Assembly: GCA_000470535.1 (NCBI GenBank)
Contig: CBRG010000085.1
Coordinates: 1-48,654, forward strand
Origin: Streptomyces sp. AW19M42
Lineage (GTDB): Bacteria; Actinomycetota; Actinomycetes; Streptomycetales; Streptomycetaceae
Length of the DNA: 48,654 bases
Direction: 5' to 3'
Made by a program: the position numbers and the translations under genes. Below the pieces are notes generated by a model. It had not been told where the DNA came from and did no database searches. It saw only the letters and a list, made by a program, of their open reading frames with translations. Positions 41,701 to 48,654 of the stretch are shown in pieces (position 1 is the stretch's first letter; each line of letters starts with the position of its first letter).

Positions 41701-44700
41701 CGGCGGTTCCCATGCCCGCGTACGTCCCCTCCCCGGTCCAGCCCCCGCAGCCGTCGGAGTACGGGACGGCTTCCGCACCGTGGGAGCCCGAGCCCGGACC
41801 GGCGCCCGGGGCCGAGGACGCCGCCGACGGCAGTTGGTACGCCGCCGTCGAGAGTGTCCAGCGGCAGACGGCGCAGGCCCACGCGGCCTGCCAGCGCATG
41901 CTGACGGACAGCCACATCGCCTTTCTGCGGATGACCGAGACGACCCTGGCCGCGATGCTCGGGGGATCGCACCCGGGCGGGGCCGCACAAGTACCCGCGG
42001 GCGGCGCTCCGGACGTGTACGCCGGCGGAGGCCTGGACGTGTCCGTCCCCGCGCCGCCGCTCCCCCGCTCCTCCTCGCCGCGACACGCACCGGCACCGGC
42101 ACCGGCACCGGCACCCGTGGCTCCGTCGGCTCCGGCCGTGAGTGCTGTTGCGGCAGCGGCGCCCCCGCCCGCATCCGCACCGGCAGCCGTCCCTGCCCCC
42201 GCGCCCGCACCCGCCGATGGCGCGATGCCGCTGTCGCCCTCCGAGCTGGAGGAGTTGCTCCTGTCGGTGGTGGCCCGGCTCACCGGCTATCCCACCGCCA
42301 TGCTCAACATGGACATGGAGCTGGAGGCAGATCTGGGCGTCGACTCGATCAAGCGCGTCGAGATCCTCTCTGTCATGCGCCGAGAGGTGCGCGACGTGGG
42401 AGCGGGAGACATCGGCCGGCTCGGCAAGCTCCGTACGCTGCGTGAGATCGTCGACGCGCTCACCGACGGCGCCCCGTCCCCCGGGACCCCGGTGCCGGAG
42501 GCCGTCGAGCCTCCCGGAAGCGTCGCGGTCACCGGAGTCACCGCCGTCGCCGCGACATCCGGGCCGCCCTCACCGCGCACCGGATCCGGCGAGCGGACGC
42601 CGCTGACCAGGCTGGTCCCGCGCACCGTGGAGTCGCCGCCGTCCGGGCTGGCCACGGCGGGGCTGCTGGACGGGCCCGTCGTGGTGACCGGCGGCGGGAC
42701 GGCGGGGTCCGCGACGGCCGGACTCGTCGCGCGGAAACTGGTGGAACACGGCGTGGACGCCAGCGCCGTGACGGAGGTGCCCGCGGACGCGCGCGCGGTC
42801 ATCCATCTCGGCGCGCTCACCTCGGACACCACACCGGACGGGGCCCGGGAGGTCCACCGGTCGGCGCTGCGCGCGGCGCGTGCGGTCTCTGCGGCACGAA
42901 CGGCCGCGGGCGGCGGGCTGTTCGTGACCGTCCAGGACACCGGGGGCGACTTCGGGCTCGGAGGCGGCGAACCCGGCCGCGCGTGGCTGGGCGGGGTCGC
43001 CGGTCTGGCCAGGACCGCGGCGAAGGAGTGGCCGGACGCCTCGGTCAGGGTCATCGACTGCCGGCGCGGCGGCCGGGGTGACGAGGAGGTCGCCGCCGCG
43101 ATCGTGCGGGAGCTGCTGGAAGGCGGAACCGACCCGGAGGTGGGCCTGCGCGCGGACGGCACCCGCACCCTCCTGCGGCTGGTACCCGGGCAGGTGACGC
43201 CCGGCGGCGCGCCGCGGATCTCCTCCGGTTCGGTGCTCGTGGCCACCGGAGGGGCCCGCGGGGTGACCGCTGCGGCCCTGCTCGACCTGGCCAGGACCCA
43301 CCGTCCGCGGATCGTGCTGCTCGGCAGGACCGAGCCGGCCGCCGAGCCCGCCGGACTGGCCTCCGCAACCGACGAACCGGCACTCACCCGGCTGCTCGCG
43401 GAGCGCTCCGCCCAGGACGCGGCGGACACGTCGCCCGCCCGGATCGGGGAGCGGGCCCGGCAGATCCTGGCCGCGCGCGAGGTGCGGGCGACGGTGGCGG
43501 GGCTGGAGGCCGCGGGGTCGCCCGTCCGGTACATCCGGGTGGACGCCCGCGACGGTGACGCCCTCGCCGCCGCCCTGTGCGACGTACGTGAGACGTGGGG
43601 ACCGGTCACCGGCATCGTGCACGGCGCGGGGCTACTGGCCGACAGCCGGATCGCCGACAAGACCGACGATCAGGCGGAGCTGGTGATGTCCACCAAGGTG
43701 GACAGTCTGCGGGCGCTCCTGGCAGCGACGGCGGACGACCCCCTGGACACGATCTGCCTCTTCTCCTCCGTGGCCGCCGTGTTCGGCAATCCGGGCCAGG
43801 GCGACTACGCAATGGCCAACGAGGTGCTCCACCAGGTCGCGTCGGCCGAACAGTCCCGGCGGCCCGGCTGTCTGGTGCGGTGTGTGGCCTGGGGCCCCTG
43901 GCAGGGCGGCATGGTCACCCCGGCCCTGGCCGCGCACTTCGACCGGTCCGGGGTTCCGCTCATCCCGCTGGACCAGGGCGCCGCGGCCTTCACGGCCGAG
44001 CTGGACGGCGCCGCCGGAGAGGCCCGCGTCGTGCTGGCCGCCGGGGACGACCCGGGTGCCCTGTCCCCGGCGGGTGGTCCGCGTCGCGCACAGTTGCTGG
44101 TCCGCTCCGACACCCTTCCGCAGCTGGCCGACCACGCGCCCGCCGGCGTTCCCGTGCTGCCCGTGGCCATGGTCCTGAACTGGTTCGCCGCCGCGGCCAC
44201 GGCCTGGCTGCCGGATGCCGGACAGCTGGTCGTGCGTGATCTGCGGGTGTACAAGAAGTACGCCCTGCCCGAACTGCGGGGCGCGGGCCACCGGATCACC
44301 GTGGTCGGCGGCCGGGCGCCCGGTTCGTTCCCGGAGCTGGAGGCGGAACTGCTGGGTGAGGACGGCCCGGCGCACTTCCGGGCGGTCCTGGACGCCGGGG
44401 ACGGCCGGCCCGACGCGGCCGGCTGGGACGCCCCGGACGGTCTGAGTGCGCTCGCGCGGGCCGATGCGTACGACGGAAAGGTCCTCTTCCACGGCCCCCG
44501 CTTCCAGGCACTGCGCTCGGTGCGCGGCGTCTCGGAGCACGGCGCCGAGGCCACCGTCGCGGGCCTGCGCGCCCTGGACTGGGCGGGTGAGCACTGGCCC
44601 CTCGATCCGGCCGCCGTGGACGGCGCACTGCAACTCGCCCTGCTCTGGGGCGAGGAGGTGCTCGGCGCGGCGTCGCTGCCGATGGCCGTCGCCGAGTGCA

Positions 44701-44861
44701 GGGTGTACCGGCGCGGTCCGGTGGACGGCACCGTGCGGTGTGTGGTGCGGGGGCGGAAGGCGCACGAGACGGGGGCGCGCTGCGACGCGGCACTGATCGA
44801 CGCCGACGGCTCCGTCCGGCTGGAACTGATCGGTGTCGAACTCGTCCGCCGTCCCTCCTGA
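38799..44861 (+). CDS. PUFA-synthase-like type I polyketide/fatty-acid synthase, KS-AT-ACP-KR-DH
   Basis: This 2020-residue iterative synthase has domains in the order KS, AT, ACP, KR, DH. KS (about 10-450) has Cys207 in AACASSLAAL, His342 in EAHGTGT and His383 in QIGHTKCAAG. AT (about 570-890) has Ser670 in AGHSFGEL and His775 in TAFHSPLV. After a Pro/Ala-rich linker comes a single ACP, with the phosphopantetheine Ser1183 in DLGVDSIKR; PfaA proteins usually have several ACPs in a row. KR starts near 1477 (TGGARGVT) with Tyr1670 in GDYAMANE. DH follows: His1779 (DHAPAGVPVLP) and Asp1941 (VDGALQ). GGAGG lies 7 nt before GTG 38799. The AT-ACP linker has a short segment, VKISGANCGQF, worth noting. 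Confidence 0.9.
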   Translation: MPGPSHRQVPVAVVGVGALVPGATDAAGYWRIVTGGHDLMTEVPASRWSVADHYDPDPAAPDKTYARRGAFLPEVDFDPMAYGVPPANLPTTDTSQLLALMVADQVLKDAGGPARVDRDRTGVVLGAAALELLPHMYGRAQRPVWLAALREGGLGETEAQAVCDRISASFAPWRESTFPGLLGNVVAGRIANRFDLHGINHTTDAACASSLAALSTSVGELSLGRADLVISGGVDTGNDIGMFLCFSKTPALSPSGDCRPFSASADGTMLGEAVVMYALKRLSDAKRDGDRIHAVIRGIGTSSDGRSTAIYAPLPDGQARALRRAYEEAGYGPETVELVEAHGTGTKAGDTAELAALSEVFGATGRTDGQWCAIGSVKSQIGHTKCAAGAAGLLKAVMALHHKVLPPTVKVDRPNPAAAAADGPFYVNTETRPWVRPAGHPRRASVSSFGFGGSNFHVTLEEYAPRGAEGRTALRHRSAPSELVLFSGDASSDLVAPRADDGRPLAALARESHGSFSPAARMRLAVVATDAEDLREKHAQALALIRRRPGEAFSTPAGVRYACGDADPGRVGFLFPGQGAQYVGMGADLAMLAPTAQAVWDRLGGTSFDGRPLHRVVFPPPAFTDGERAARRDLLDATEWAQPALAVHALALLAVVRELGLRPDCVAGHSFGELVALHCAGVLDAASLVDLARRRGELMRDTAVTPGGMLAVAADRAHVAQVLAGGGFGDIWPANHNSPRQVVLSGSSEAIARAEKALSADGTGTRRLAASTAFHSPLVRPAVEPLAEYLRTMPLTGPRIDVYGNADAAPYPSSPEEVRRRIARHVASPVLFQDQIEAMYAAGVRTFVEVGAGAALTGLVGQILGDREHAAVPLDRPARPGADTLHAALGELAVRGVPLDLDTLWAPYAHEGPAKEHEPRMTVKISGANCGQFPPPRSAPAEPPPAPEHEPEHRSRPALVSVSASDTPAVPMPAYVPSPVQPPQPSEYGTASAPWEPEPGPAPGAEDAADGSWYAAVESVQRQTAQAHAACQRMLTDSHIAFLRMTETTLAAMLGGSHPGGAAQVPAGGAPDVYAGGGLDVSVPAPPLPRSSSPRHAPAPAPAPAPVAPSAPAVSAVAAAAPPPASAPAAVPAPAPAPADGAMPLSPSELEELLLSVVARLTGYPTAMLNMDMELEADLGVDSIKRVEILSVMRREVRDVGAGDIGRLGKLRTLREIVDALTDGAPSPGTPVPEAVEPPGSVAVTGVTAVAATSGPPSPRTGSGERTPLTRLVPRTVESPPSGLATAGLLDGPVVVTGGGTAGSATAGLVARKLVEHGVDASAVTEVPADARAVIHLGALTSDTTPDGAREVHRSALRAARAVSAARTAAGGGLFVTVQDTGGDFGLGGGEPGRAWLGGVAGLARTAAKEWPDASVRVIDCRRGGRGDEEVAAAIVRELLEGGTDPEVGLRADGTRTLLRLVPGQVTPGGAPRISSGSVLVATGGARGVTAAALLDLARTHRPRIVLLGRTEPAAEPAGLASATDEPALTRLLAERSAQDAADTSPARIGERARQILAAREVRATVAGLEAAGSPVRYIRVDARDGDALAAALCDVRETWGPVTGIVHGAGLLADSRIADKTDDQAELVMSTKVDSLRALLAATADDPLDTICLFSSVAAVFGNPGQGDYAMANEVLHQVASAEQSRRPGCLVRCVAWGPWQGGMVTPALAAHFDRSGVPLIPLDQGAAAFTAELDGAAGEARVVLAAGDDPGALSPAGGPRRAQLLVRSDTLPQLADHAPAGVPVLPVAMVLNWFAAAATAWLPDAGQLVVRDLRVYKKYALPELRGAGHRITVVGGRAPGSFPELEAELLGEDGPAHFRAVLDAGDGRPDAAGWDAPDGLSALARADAYDGKVLFHGPRFQALRSVRGVSEHGAEATVAGLRALDWAGEHWPLDPAAVDGALQLALLWGEEVLGAASLPMAVAECRVYRRGPVDGTVRCVVRGRKAHETGARCDAALIDADGSVRLELIGVELVRRPS

Positions 44862-44902
44862 CCCTGCCCCCGGCCTCCGCCCTGCCGTGAAGTGAGACCC
44901 GC

Positions 44903-47900
44903 ATGCCTGTCGAACCCATCGCCGTCGTAGGCCGGGGCTGCGTGCTGCCCGGCGCGCTCGACCCGGACACGTTCTGGGAGAACATCGCCGCCGGGCGTCT
45001 GAGCCTGTCGGCCGCCCCCGCGGACCGGTGGCGGCTGCCGCGCCACTGGGCCATGGGTTCGGTGGACGACCATCTCGACCGCACCTGGACCGACGTCGGC
45101 GGATACGTCAACGGGTTCGAATCCGTCTTCGATCCGGGCGGCTTCCGGATCGCCCCGGAGCGGATCGCGTCGCTGGACCCGCTCTTCCACTGGGTCCTGT
45201 ACGGGGTGCGGCAGGCGCTCACAGAGGCGGGTCGCACCGGCCCGCTGCCGCGCGGTGGCCTGGTGCTGGGGAATCTGTCGTATCCCACACCCGCCGGGGC
45301 GGCCTTCGCCGAGCACGTCTGGCTGTCCGCGCAGCACCCCCCGCTGCGTGACGCCCTGCTGACGGGTGAGCGCGGCGCGCGCCCCGACGCCCGCAACCGC
45401 TTCTCGTCCGGGCTGCCCGCCCGGCTCGCGGCCGACGCGCTCGGCCTCGGGGCCGGGGCGTGGTCGCTCGATGCCGCCTGCGCGTCCTCCTTGTACGCGA
45501 TCAAGCTGGCGTGCGACCGGCTGCACGACGGCACGGCCGACCTGATGGTCGCGGGCGCGGTGAGCCGCCCCGATCCCCTCTACCTGCATGTGGGGTTCTG
45601 CGGGCTGTCCGCGACCAGCCGCACCGGGCGCAGCCGCCCGTTCCACCGGGACGCGGACGGGCTCGTGCACGGCGAGGGCGCGGGGTTCGTCGCCCTGACG
45701 CGGCTCTCGGCGGCCCGCGCCGCCGGCCTGCCGGTGTTCGGCGTGATCCGCGGGGTGGGGCTGTCCAACGACGGTCGTGGTTCCGGTCTGATCAGCCCGT
45801 CGCAGGAGGGCCAGGTACGGGCCATGCGGCTGGCGTACGACGTGGCGGGGGTCGCGCCGGAGTCGGTGTCGCTCGTCGAGTGCCATGCGACCGGGACACC
45901 GGTCGGTGACGCGGTGGAGGCGCGCGGTATGGCCCGGGTCTTCGGCGCGGCGCACGACGTGCCCATCGGTTCGGCCAAGTCGAACGTCGGGCACCTGCTG
46001 GCCTCGGCGGGCGTGGCGGGGCTGCTGAAGGTGCTCGGGGCGATGCGGGCGGGTGTCCGCCCGGCGACACTCGGCGCACAGCGGCCGTTGGACGCGCTGG
46101 CGGGCACCCCGTTGCGGGTGCTGACCGCTGCGGAGGAGTGGACGGGGCCGCGGCGGGCGGCGGTGAGCGCGTTCGGGTTCGGCGGGACCAACGCCCACCT
46201 GATCGTCGACCCGCCGGATGCCGTTCCCGGCTCCGCCGTGCGACGGGGACCGGCCGCCCCCGTCCCGGCTCCGGCACAGGTGGCGATCGTGGCCATCGGT
46301 GCCAGGGTCGGTGAGGGGACCTCCACCGAGGACCTGCGCCGGGCGGTGCTGGGGGGTGAACGGCGCGGTCCCGTCACGGAGATCGCCGTGGAGCTGACGG
46401 ACCTGTGCTTCCCGCCGCTGGCCCTGGAGCGGGCCGTGCCGCATCAGCTCCTGGTGCTGGAGGCCGCCCGGGAGGCCGTACGGACGGTGAGCCTGCCCCG
46501 CGAGCGGACCATGGTGGTCATCGGAACCGGGGTGGACCCCCAGGTGGCCCGCGCGGGTGCCCGCTGGCGGGTGCCGTACTGGCTGGAGCAGTCGGGGGTG
46601 TCCGCCACCGGTCCGTCGGCGGATGCCGCCCGGGAGGCGTTCACTCCCCCGATGACGGCGGAAGGGGTGGTGGGCAGCATGCCGAACCTCGCGGCGAACC
46701 GCATCAGCACCCAACTGGACCTGGCGGGGCCCGGATTCACGGTGTCCGCGGAGGAGGCGTCCGGTCTGGTCGCGCTGGAACTCGCGGCCAGGGCCATCCG
46801 CTCCGGGGAGGCCGACGCCGCTCTCGTCGGTGCCACCGACCTGTCCTGCGAGGCGGTCCACCGGGCCGCCCTGCGGGAGCTCGGCCGCGAGGACGAGCCC
46901 GGAGACGCGGCCGTCGTCCTGGTCCTCAAGCCCCTGGAGGCGGCACGCAGGGACGGCGACACCGTCGTGGCCCTGCTGGACGAGGGGGCCGCCGGGGAAC
47001 CCGACATGGTCATCGGGGACGGCCCCGAGGCGGTGTTCGATCCGTCGTCCGTGTTCGGGCGGGCCCATGCCGCGTCCGGGCTGGTCTCCGTCGCGGTAGC
47101 GGCGCTCTCGCTCCAGCACCGCTCGGTGCCCCGTCCCGACGGGCCCGCGGACGCCGCGGCCGTCGCCCACACGGCGCTGGCCGTGGCCGTACCGCTGGAG
47201 GGGCCGGTCGCGAGGGTACGGCTGCGCGCGGGGGACGCCCTGCCGTGGCTGCGGGGCACGGCGCCGCGCCTGCACGTCTACTCCGGGGCCGATCGTCAGG
47301 AGGTGCTGGCCGCGCTGGACTCCGGTACGCGGTCCTCGGCCGGTCCGGCCCGTCTGGCGCTCGTGGCCGACGCAGACACCATGTCGGCCGGCCGCCGGGA
47401 GGCCGCCCGCCGCTGGCTGACGGAGGGCGGGGTCCGCCCCGCCGACCTGCTGTACCGGGACGCACCGGTCACCGGGCAGACCGCCTTCGTGTACACGAAC
47501 GGCTCGGCCGCGTACCCGGGGATGGGCCATGAGCTGATGCTCGCCCTGCCGTCGCTGGGCGAGGCAGTCCGGGAAGGGCACCGGGAGATGACCGCCCAGC
47601 TGCGGTCGCGGCCGGAGCCCGGGGTCCTCGGCCAGATCTGGGCCGCCGCCGAACTGGCGGTCTTCCACACCGTTCTCAGCCGCGACCTGCTCGGGCTGCG
47701 ACCGGACGCCGCGCTCGGGTACTCCTCGGGCGAGTCGACGGCGCTGGTCGCCCTGGGGGCCTGGCCGGACGCCTCCGGGCTGTTCGAGGCCGTCCGGGAC
47801 AGTGGCCTGTTCACGACCGAACTCACAGGTGAGCTGCGGGCGGTCCGGCGCTACTGGCGGCAGCGGGGCATCCGGGGTTCCCGGTGGTCGAGCTATCTCG

Positions 47901-48654
47901 TCGGAGCACCCCTGGAAGCGGTCCGCGCGGAGCTGGCCGCGGACGCCTCGGTTCACCTGATGGCGGTGAACGCGCCCGGTGTCTGTGTCATCGGCGGCGA
48001 GTCCCGAGCGTGCGCGGCTGCCGTGGCGAGGATCGGCGCCGACCGGGCGATCGAGCTGGACTACGACCTGGCGGCCCACGCACCGGAGTTAGCGGAGGTC
48101 TCCGAGGTGTGGCGCGAGGTCCACCGCCGTCCCACGGTCGACGTGCCCGGGGTGCGGTTCTACAGCGGGGCCACCGGCCGGGCGTACCGGCCGACCGCCG
48201 AGCGGGCCGCAGAGGCGATCACCGCGCAGGGAATCGACACGATCGACTTCGCGGCCACGGTCGAGCGGGCGTGGGCGGACGGCGTCCGGGTGTTCGTGGA
48301 ACACGGACCCCGGAGGCTGTGCACCGGCTGGATCAAGCGGGTGCTCGGCGACCGGGAGCATGTGGCCGTCGCGCTGGACGCCTCGGGGGACACCGGGCTG
48401 CGCCAGCTGTGCCTCGCGGTCGGCGAACTCGTCGTCGCCGGAGTGCCGGTGCGGGCCGACGCGGTGTTCGCCCGGCTCGCCGAGGCCTCGACTGAACTCC
48501 CGCCGCCCGCAACCGCCTTCACCGTTCCCGTACCCCCGACTCCGTGCCTGCCGCCCCTGGAGCGTGCTGTGACCGTGCTGCCCCGGGCACCCGAGCTGGC
48601 CCCCGTGCCGGACCGGAGCCCCGTCCCGCCCACCGGTTCCCCCGTCGAGCCCGC
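44903..48654 (+). CDS. PUFA-synthase-like KS-CLF-AT protein (3' end outside window)
   Basis: The frame is open from ATG 44903 to the window end (1250 codons), so it is partial. The first KS has Cys193 (DAACASSLYAI), His328 (ECHATGT) and His364 (KSNVGHL). The second, degenerate KS (about 460-750) has lost its Cys: the motif is FTVSAEEASGLVAL, so Glu618 stands at the Cys position, as expected for a chain-length factor (CLF). An AT follows, with Ser941 in GYSSGES, where the His of the usual GHSxG is Tyr. The order KS-CLF-AT is like OrfB of thraustochytrid PUFA synthases, which ends with an ER. A TTA codon (48089-48091, codon 1063) is present. It lies 41 bp after the main PKS gene. Confidence 0.87.
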   Translation, partial: MPVEPIAVVGRGCVLPGALDPDTFWENIAAGRLSLSAAPADRWRLPRHWAMGSVDDHLDRTWTDVGGYVNGFESVFDPGGFRIAPERIASLDPLFHWVLYGVRQALTEAGRTGPLPRGGLVLGNLSYPTPAGAAFAEHVWLSAQHPPLRDALLTGERGARPDARNRFSSGLPARLAADALGLGAGAWSLDAACASSLYAIKLACDRLHDGTADLMVAGAVSRPDPLYLHVGFCGLSATSRTGRSRPFHRDADGLVHGEGAGFVALTRLSAARAAGLPVFGVIRGVGLSNDGRGSGLISPSQEGQVRAMRLAYDVAGVAPESVSLVECHATGTPVGDAVEARGMARVFGAAHDVPIGSAKSNVGHLLASAGVAGLLKVLGAMRAGVRPATLGAQRPLDALAGTPLRVLTAAEEWTGPRRAAVSAFGFGGTNAHLIVDPPDAVPGSAVRRGPAAPVPAPAQVAIVAIGARVGEGTSTEDLRRAVLGGERRGPVTEIAVELTDLCFPPLALERAVPHQLLVLEAAREAVRTVSLPRERTMVVIGTGVDPQVARAGARWRVPYWLEQSGVSATGPSADAAREAFTPPMTAEGVVGSMPNLAANRISTQLDLAGPGFTVSAEEASGLVALELAARAIRSGEADAALVGATDLSCEAVHRAALRELGREDEPGDAAVVLVLKPLEAARRDGDTVVALLDEGAAGEPDMVIGDGPEAVFDPSSVFGRAHAASGLVSVAVAALSLQHRSVPRPDGPADAAAVAHTALAVAVPLEGPVARVRLRAGDALPWLRGTAPRLHVYSGADRQEVLAALDSGTRSSAGPARLALVADADTMSAGRREAARRWLTEGGVRPADLLYRDAPVTGQTAFVYTNGSAAYPGMGHELMLALPSLGEAVREGHREMTAQLRSRPEPGVLGQIWAAAELAVFHTVLSRDLLGLRPDAALGYSSGESTALVALGAWPDASGLFEAVRDSGLFTTELTGELRAVRRYWRQRGIRGSRWSSYLVGAPLEAVRAELAADASVHLMAVNAPGVCVIGGESRACAAAVARIGADRAIELDYDLAAHAPELAEVSEVWREVHRRPTVDVPGVRFYSGATGRAYRPTAERAAEAITAQGIDTIDFAATVERAWADGVRVFVEHGPRRLCTGWIKRVLGDREHVAVALDASGDTGLRQLCLAVGELVVAGVPVRADAVFARLAEASTELPPPATAFTVPVPPTPCLPPLERAVTVLPRAPELAPVPDRSPVPPTGSPVEP

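Noticed and set aside
43805..48079. Minus-strand ORF of 1424 codons across the PKS genes
   Set aside because: The plus strand has clear KS, CLF and AT motifs with conserved catalytic residues; the antisense translation is low-complexity Arg/Gly/Gln text.

Overview
The window is chromosomal DNA from an actinomycete, almost certainly a Streptomyces. GC is very high throughout, GTG starts are common, TTA codons are rare, and the gas-vesicle genes have the streptomycete order gvpO-A-F-G-Y-Z-J-L-S-K. No rRNA, tRNA, CRISPR array or complete insertion sequence was seen. The mix of stress, storage, redox and specialised-lipid genes suggests an accessory or arm-proximal region.

Left part (1-7.4 kb): an ECF sigma factor with a built-in zinc-finger and membrane segment (cut by the window edge); a DJ-1/PfpI protein; a HAD phosphatase gene broken by two indels; an MgtC-like membrane protein; and a two-gene nanocompartment operon of a DyP peroxidase with a C-terminal cargo peptide and its encapsulin shell. 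A strong terminator follows. Then, on the minus strand, come a proline-rich small protein, an Asp/Glu racemase-like protein, a GNAT acetyltransferase and panD.

7.4-16.4 kb: an HxlR regulator divergent from an MFS exporter around a near-perfect operator palindrome. This module is flanked by a 43-bp imperfect direct repeat and a degraded ORF. Then a FUSC-type membrane protein, an SDR, a block of FAD oxidoreductase, SRPBCC protein and zinc alcohol dehydrogenase, and a small conserved hypothetical gene.

16.6-19.9 kb: a tightly overlapping plus-strand operon of a HemK-like methyltransferase, a CDGSH iron-sulfur protein, a heme-oxygenase-fold di-iron enzyme and a PGM1-like ATP-grasp ligase. It looks like a small amino-acid or peptide modification pathway.

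19.9-26.2 kb: a complete minus-strand gas-vesicle cluster, with strongly acidic and histone-like tails on GvpZ and GvpY. An Asp23/Gls24 gene carrying a one-base frameshift lies just downstream.

26.4-33.3 kb: a hypothetical protein, a beta-phosphoglucomutase-like HAD enzyme, a second formaldehyde-dehydrogenase-like ADH, an SDR, a DUF4190-like membrane protein, a small secreted protein, and an ABC transporter pair.

33.7-48.65 kb (end): a PUFA-synthase-like lipid cluster. A WS/DGAT-type acyltransferase diverges from a thioester reductase, a PfaD-type flavoprotein, a KS-AT-ACP-KR-DH megasynthase and a KS-CLF-AT protein that runs off the window. Together they could build a long acyl chain, release it reductively as aldehyde or alcohol, and esterify it. 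Two in-frame TTA codons suggest bldA-linked developmental control. This is the strongest candidate for an undescribed system here.
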